Assembly (NCBI RefSeq): GCF_000406965.1 | Contig: NZ_KE136362.1 | Coordinates: 400,343-464,342 of the forward strand | Direction of reading: 5' to 3' | Source of the DNA: Enterococcus avium ATCC 14025 | Lineage (GTDB): Bacteria > Bacillota > Bacilli > Lactobacillales > Enterococcaceae | DNA: 64,000 nucleotides | Shown here: positions 60,686 to 64,000 of the stretch, one piece after another | How positions within the stretch are numbered: position 1 is the first letter of the stretch | How the letters are laid out: the number at the start of each line of letters is the position of its first letter | The notes under the pieces: model-generated | What the model saw: only the letters and a program-made list of their open reading frames with translations | What the model was told of the DNA's origin: nothing | Database searches by the model: none | Position numbers and translations under genes: made by a program

Positions 60686-61180
60686 ATGTCAAAAATTGTG
60701 TTAGCTAGAGTAGATAGCCGCTTGATTCATGGACAGGTGGTGACTAAGTGGTTGCAGCAATCAGCAGCTAATGAAATCGTCGTTGTCAGTGATGAGCTGG
60801 AGCAGGATGAGTTTTTACAAAGCATTTATTTAATGGCAGCACCTCCAGGCGTAGAAGTGATTATCAAAGGCACCGATTCGGTAAAAAGCTATTGGGAAGA
60901 AGCAACGGCGAAAAGTAGTAAGATATTATTCCTGGTTCCCGATTTAGTTACATTAAAAGAAATGGTCGAAGCGGGAATTGTCACAGAAGGTGTTCAGGTG
61001 GGTGGATTAGGAGGTGGACCTAATCGTAAAAATGTCGTGAAGAATATTAATTTATCCGAAGAGGATGTAGCGATTTTAGAAGGGCTGTTAGCTAAAGAAA
61101 TCAATGTGTATTTCCAAGCGATTCCGGAAGAAAATCCGGTGCCGATCCAAAAATTAATTGAAAAATATAAATCATTATAA
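60686..61180 (+). CDS. dgaB: PTS mannose-family EIIB
   Basis: A 164-residue EIIB. Phospho-acceptor His15 lies in DSRLIHGQVVTKW. GVQVGGLGGGPNRKNV (about 106-121) is typical. The ATG at 60686 is preferred (AAGGATGAGTAAA), 12 bp after EIIA. It phosphorylates the sugar taken up by the EIIC/EIID pair. Confidence 0.92.
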   Translation: MSKIVLARVDSRLIHGQVVTKWLQQSAANEIVVVSDELEQDEFLQSIYLMAAPPGVEVIIKGTDSVKSYWEEATAKSSKILFLVPDLVTLKEMVEAGIVTEGVQVGGLGGGPNRKNVVKNINLSEEDVAILEGLLAKEINVYFQAIPEENPVPIQKLIEKYKSL

Positions 61181-61196
61181 AAGGGGCGTATAAACG

Positions 61197-61949
61197 ATGG
61201 GTGTTCTAGGTATTTCGATTGTAATGGGTTTGTACTATTGGTTTGCGAGATTGCGTTTTGGCTATACATTTTCCGGGATGCTATCTCAGCCGCTTTCGGC
61301 GGCGTTGATTGCAGGAATTGCGACAGGTAAATTATCTGAAGCAATGGTGATTGGTGCGGGGATTCAGTTGGTTTATTTGGGTGTAACTTCGACACCAGGC
61401 GGCAATGTTCCCAGTGATCCGGCTTTAGCTTCGGCGATTGCGATCCCGATTGCTTTAGGAGTAGGAATGAACGCGGAGGCAGCGATTGCTTTGGCAGTGC
61501 CATTCGGTGTGTTAGGCGTATTTATGGATCAGCTTCGTCGGACGATCAATGCAACATGGGTTCACATGGCGGACAAATATGCAGAGGATTTAAATTATTC
61601 AGGGATTTATCGCGCAGCGTTTTTATATCCTGCACTTGCTGGTTTTGTTATTCGTTTTCCTCTTGTATTTGCGGCGAATTTCTTCGGTCAATCGATCGTC
61701 AATCAAATCTTGGATGTCATTCCAAAATGGTTGATGCACGGTTTCGAAGTGATGGGTGGTATCTTGCCAGCGCTTGGATTTGCCTTGACCATCATGGTGA
61801 TTGGCAAGAAACATTTAATCCCTTATTTCTTGATTGGCTTTGTCGCGGTTGTTTACTTCGGCGCGGAAGTCATGGCTGTAGCAATTATCGGTATTTGCGT
61901 AGCATTCTTGGTTCGGAATAAAGCATTAGAAGAGGAGGCGGCTGCATAA
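61197..61949 (+). CDS. dgaC: PTS mannose-family EIIC
   Basis: A 250-residue membrane protein with about seven hydrophobic helices. The family motif STPGGNVPSDPALASAIAIP (about 66-85) is present. AAAGGGGCGTATAAACG precedes the ATG. Its stop overlaps the EIID start by one base (TAATG). Confidence 0.92.
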   Translation: MGVLGISIVMGLYYWFARLRFGYTFSGMLSQPLSAALIAGIATGKLSEAMVIGAGIQLVYLGVTSTPGGNVPSDPALASAIAIPIALGVGMNAEAAIALAVPFGVLGVFMDQLRRTINATWVHMADKYAEDLNYSGIYRAAFLYPALAGFVIRFPLVFAANFFGQSIVNQILDVIPKWLMHGFEVMGGILPALGFALTIMVIGKKHLIPYFLIGFVAVVYFGAEVMAVAIIGICVAFLVRNKALEEEAAA

Positions 61950-62800
61950 TGGAACAAATGACAGAAAAAAATGAACAGCAATTAGAGCAAAAGAAAATTA
62001 CCAAAAAGGAATTGTCTCGCTCCTTTTGGATTTATCAATTGGGTTGTGAGTTATCCAACTCTTACGAACGGCTGCAAAGTTTAGTTTTTTGTGCCTCAAT
62101 GATTCCGGCGGTCAAGAAATTGTATGCCGATGATGAAGACGCGCAACGAGAAGCATTGAAACGCCACCTAAACTTTTTCAATACAGAAGGCACGATCGGT
62201 TCTTCTATTCAAGGGATCGTGATTGCAATGGAGGAAGAAAAATCCAATGGTGCGGCAATCACCGATACCGCGATTACATCAATTAAAACCGGTTTGATGG
62301 GACCTTTGGCAGGGATTGGCGATTCAATTATTTGGGCAGCGGTGATGCCGTTGATTATCTCGATTTTTATTCCGATGGCATCAAGCGGGAATGCGATTGG
62401 TGGAATCGGACCGATTGTGATTTATACCGCAGTTACTATGTATATCAGCTGGTTGTTGATCAATAAATCGTACACATTAGGTCGTAACTCGATTTTAAGC
62501 TTATTGAAGGATGGCAAGATCAAGCAGGTAATTTATGCGGCGAACGTCTTGGGAATGATGATGATGGGAGCGTTAAGTGCTAGTTACGTAAATATCACAA
62601 GCCCAATGAAATTCAAAGTTCCAGGCGGCGCAACCATTATTTTGCAGGATATTTTTGATCAGATCGTGAAAGGCTTGTTGCCGTTGACTGCGGTATTTGC
62701 TATCTACTTCTTTATGGTCAAAAAGGGACCGAGATACGGCATTATTATCGGTACGATCGTGGTGATCAGTATCGTCGCTTCATTCTTCGGATTATTATAA
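61949..62800 (+). CDS. dgaD: PTS mannose-family EIID
   Basis: A 283-residue protein. The N-terminal soluble part starts KKELSRSFWIYQLGCELSNS, and FNTEGTIGSSIQGIVIAMEE (about 73-92) and TGLMGPLAGIGDSIIWA (about 111-127) are family blocks. The C-terminus holds several membrane helices. It forms the permease with EIIC. Confidence 0.92.
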   Translation: MEQMTEKNEQQLEQKKITKKELSRSFWIYQLGCELSNSYERLQSLVFCASMIPAVKKLYADDEDAQREALKRHLNFFNTEGTIGSSIQGIVIAMEEEKSNGAAITDTAITSIKTGLMGPLAGIGDSIIWAAVMPLIISIFIPMASSGNAIGGIGPIVIYTAVTMYISWLLINKSYTLGRNSILSLLKDGKIKQVIYAANVLGMMMMGALSASYVNITSPMKFKVPGGATIILQDIFDQIVKGLLPLTAVFAIYFFMVKKGPRYGIIIGTIVVISIVASFFGLL

Positions 62801-62819
62801 GACAATTGAAGGTGTAAAC

Positions 62820-63911
62820 ATGATTAGCTATGAAAAATTTGGTTTAAAAGAAGTGATCAATGCTTCTGGGCGAATGACGATTTTAGGAGTATCGAAGGTA
62901 TCGGAAAAGGTGTTGGAAGCACAACGATTTGGTGGTGAACATTTCTTTGAGATGAGCGACTTGATGGTTCAAACGGGGAAGTACCTTGCTGACCTGTTGA
63001 AAACGGAAGATGCGCAAATTGTCTCCTCTGCTTCGGCAGGGATCGCCCAATCTGTGGCTGCCATAATTGGAGAAGGAAGTCTTTATCACGTGTATCATCC
63101 TTATACAGCGAAGATCACGAAAAGAGAGATTATTATTCCAAAAGGCCACAATGTGGATTATGGCACCCCCGTGGAAGTCATGATCCAGCAAGGCGGCGGA
63201 AAAGTTGTAGAAGCTGGCTATGCCAATATGTGCTCTGCAAACCATCTGGAAATGATGGTGACGGCAGAAACAGCGGCGATTTTGTATATAAAAAGCCATC
63301 ACACCGTTCAAAAAAGTATGTTGAGTGTTGAAGAAGCAGTTGAAGTAGCTCAAAGACATGGACTTCCATTGATCATAGATGCAGCGGCTGAAGAAGATCT
63401 CTTCAGTTATATCCAAGCAGGAGCGGATCTTGTGATCTATTCAGGAGCGAAAGCGATCGAAGGCCCTAGTGCCGGCTTGATCATCGGTAAGCAGCAATAT
63501 GTGGAATGGGTGAGGTTACAAAGCAAAGGAATCGGTCGATCCATGAAGATCGGGAAAGACAATGTTTTAGGTTTTACCCAAGCAGTTGAGGATTACTTAG
63601 CTCACGGAAGTGAATCGGGAAAAGCGATGAAGCAACGATTGGCTCCGTTTATCTCAGCGGTGAATCAAATTCCAGCTTTAGAAGCAAAGATCGTACAAGA
63701 TGGTGCAGGACGAGACATTTATCGGGCAAGTGTCAAAGCATTGGAGAAAAAATCAGCTAGACAGATTATTACCGAACTGAAGGAAGAAAATCCAGCGATT
63801 TATACCCGGGAATATCAAGCGAATAATGGCATTATTGAGTTTGATATCCGCTCTGTCAACGAGCAGGAGATGGAGAAAATCGTTCAGCGTTTACTCGAAA
63901 TCATGGAATAA
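62820..63911 (+). CDS. dgaE: D-glucosaminate-6-phosphate ammonia-lyase
   Basis: A 363-residue PLP enzyme of the SelA-like fold. EVINASGRMTILGVSKVSE (about 11-29) is the family start. The PLP Lys is most probably Lys211 in YSGAKAIEGPSAG. In Salmonella DgaE converts D-glucosaminate-6-phosphate to 2-keto-3-deoxygluconate-6-phosphate and ammonia. Place in the operon, between a mannose-family PTS and a DgaF-like gene, supports the assignment. AATTGAAGGTGTAAAC precedes the ATG. Confidence 0.88.
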   Translation: MISYEKFGLKEVINASGRMTILGVSKVSEKVLEAQRFGGEHFFEMSDLMVQTGKYLADLLKTEDAQIVSSASAGIAQSVAAIIGEGSLYHVYHPYTAKITKREIIIPKGHNVDYGTPVEVMIQQGGGKVVEAGYANMCSANHLEMMVTAETAAILYIKSHHTVQKSMLSVEEAVEVAQRHGLPLIIDAAAEEDLFSYIQAGADLVIYSGAKAIEGPSAGLIIGKQQYVEWVRLQSKGIGRSMKIGKDNVLGFTQAVEDYLAHGSESGKAMKQRLAPFISAVNQIPALEAKIVQDGAGRDIYRASVKALEKKSARQIITELKEENPAIYTREYQANNGIIEFDIRSVNEQEMEKIVQRLLEIME

Positions 63912-63925
63912 AAAGGAGATAGAAG

Positions 63926-64000
63926 ATGTCATTAAGTCCCAATTATTTAGCAGATCGAATTTGCTTAAATGTATTAGCTAATTCTGTTGCAAATGCGAAA
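63926..64000 (+). CDS. dgaF: 2-keto-3-deoxygluconate-6-phosphate aldolase DgaF, 5' end only
   Basis: The gene is cut by the window edge after 25 codons. MSLSPNYLADRICLNVLANS matches the start of the DgaF/KDGP aldolase family (LTPNFYRDRVCLNVLAGS pattern). AAAAGGAGATAGAAG precedes the ATG. It should cleave the DgaE product to pyruvate and glyceraldehyde-3-phosphate. Confidence 0.82.
   Translation, partial: MSLSPNYLADRICLNVLANSVANAK

Noticed and set aside
61556-61921. 121-codon plus frame inside the mannose-family EIIC gene
   Set aside because: Shadow frame with no ribosome site and no family resemblance.

Overview
The window looks like the chromosome of a low-GC Gram-positive lactic acid bacterium, most probably an Enterococcus outside the E. 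faecalis/E. faecium pair. The htrA-rlmH pair, many PTS loci with PRD regulators, an agr/fsr-type quorum locus, a SagA/PcsB-like secreted hydrolase and strong GGAGG ribosome binding sites all fit this. Species was not resolved. No rRNA, tRNA or CRISPR array was seen.

Layout. 0.2-8 kb: amino acid permease, then a beta-glucoside operon (GH1 phospho-glucosidase, EIIB, LicR-type PRD activator, EIIA, a small membrane protein, EIIC). 8-18.4 kb: housekeeping genes (thioesterase, NnrD, PepV, nucleoside hydrolase), a flavin reductase/DUF3237 pair divergent from a PucR/CdaR-type regulator, thioredoxin-like protein, universal stress protein, YtpR. 18.4-22.1 kb: an IS1182-family element that duplicated a 32-bp bidirectional terminator, then htrA, a DnaA-box-rich intergenic region and rlmH. 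22.2-25.7 kb: a decayed island (LacI, Y-polymerase, Rgg and CPBP fragments) around an apparently intact TetR/Ntn-hydrolase pair with recognisable operators.

26-30 kb: the most unusual unit. A ComK-like protein is encoded upstream of DUF1659, DUF2922, an unknown protein, a second DUF2922 protein with a long tail, a holin and an endolysin, all on the minus strand and without phage structural genes. I read it as a domesticated lysis cassette that may be tied to a competence-type regulator. 30-36 kb: small DUF2188-type proteins, a nucleoside deoxyribosyltransferase/LOG pair, a complete agrBDCA quorum system (agrD is only 50 codons) and a stand-alone LytTR regulator.

36.5-48 kb: glycerate kinase, a winged-helix regulator, a zinc peptidase, a CHAP secreted hydrolase followed directly by a group IIC intron, a UvrD-like helicase and small genes. 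48-55.7 kb: a second PRD/PTS operon that carries two peptidases and a PLP C-S lyase but no glycosidase; its M42 peptidase has a one-base frameshift in an A7 run. 55.8-57.2 kb: truA and an S51 peptidase. 57.3-64 kb: a sigma-54 activator of the LevR/DgaR type, a near-consensus -24/-12 promoter and a mannose-family PTS followed by DgaE and the start of DgaF, which together form a D-glucosaminate utilisation operon cut by the window end.
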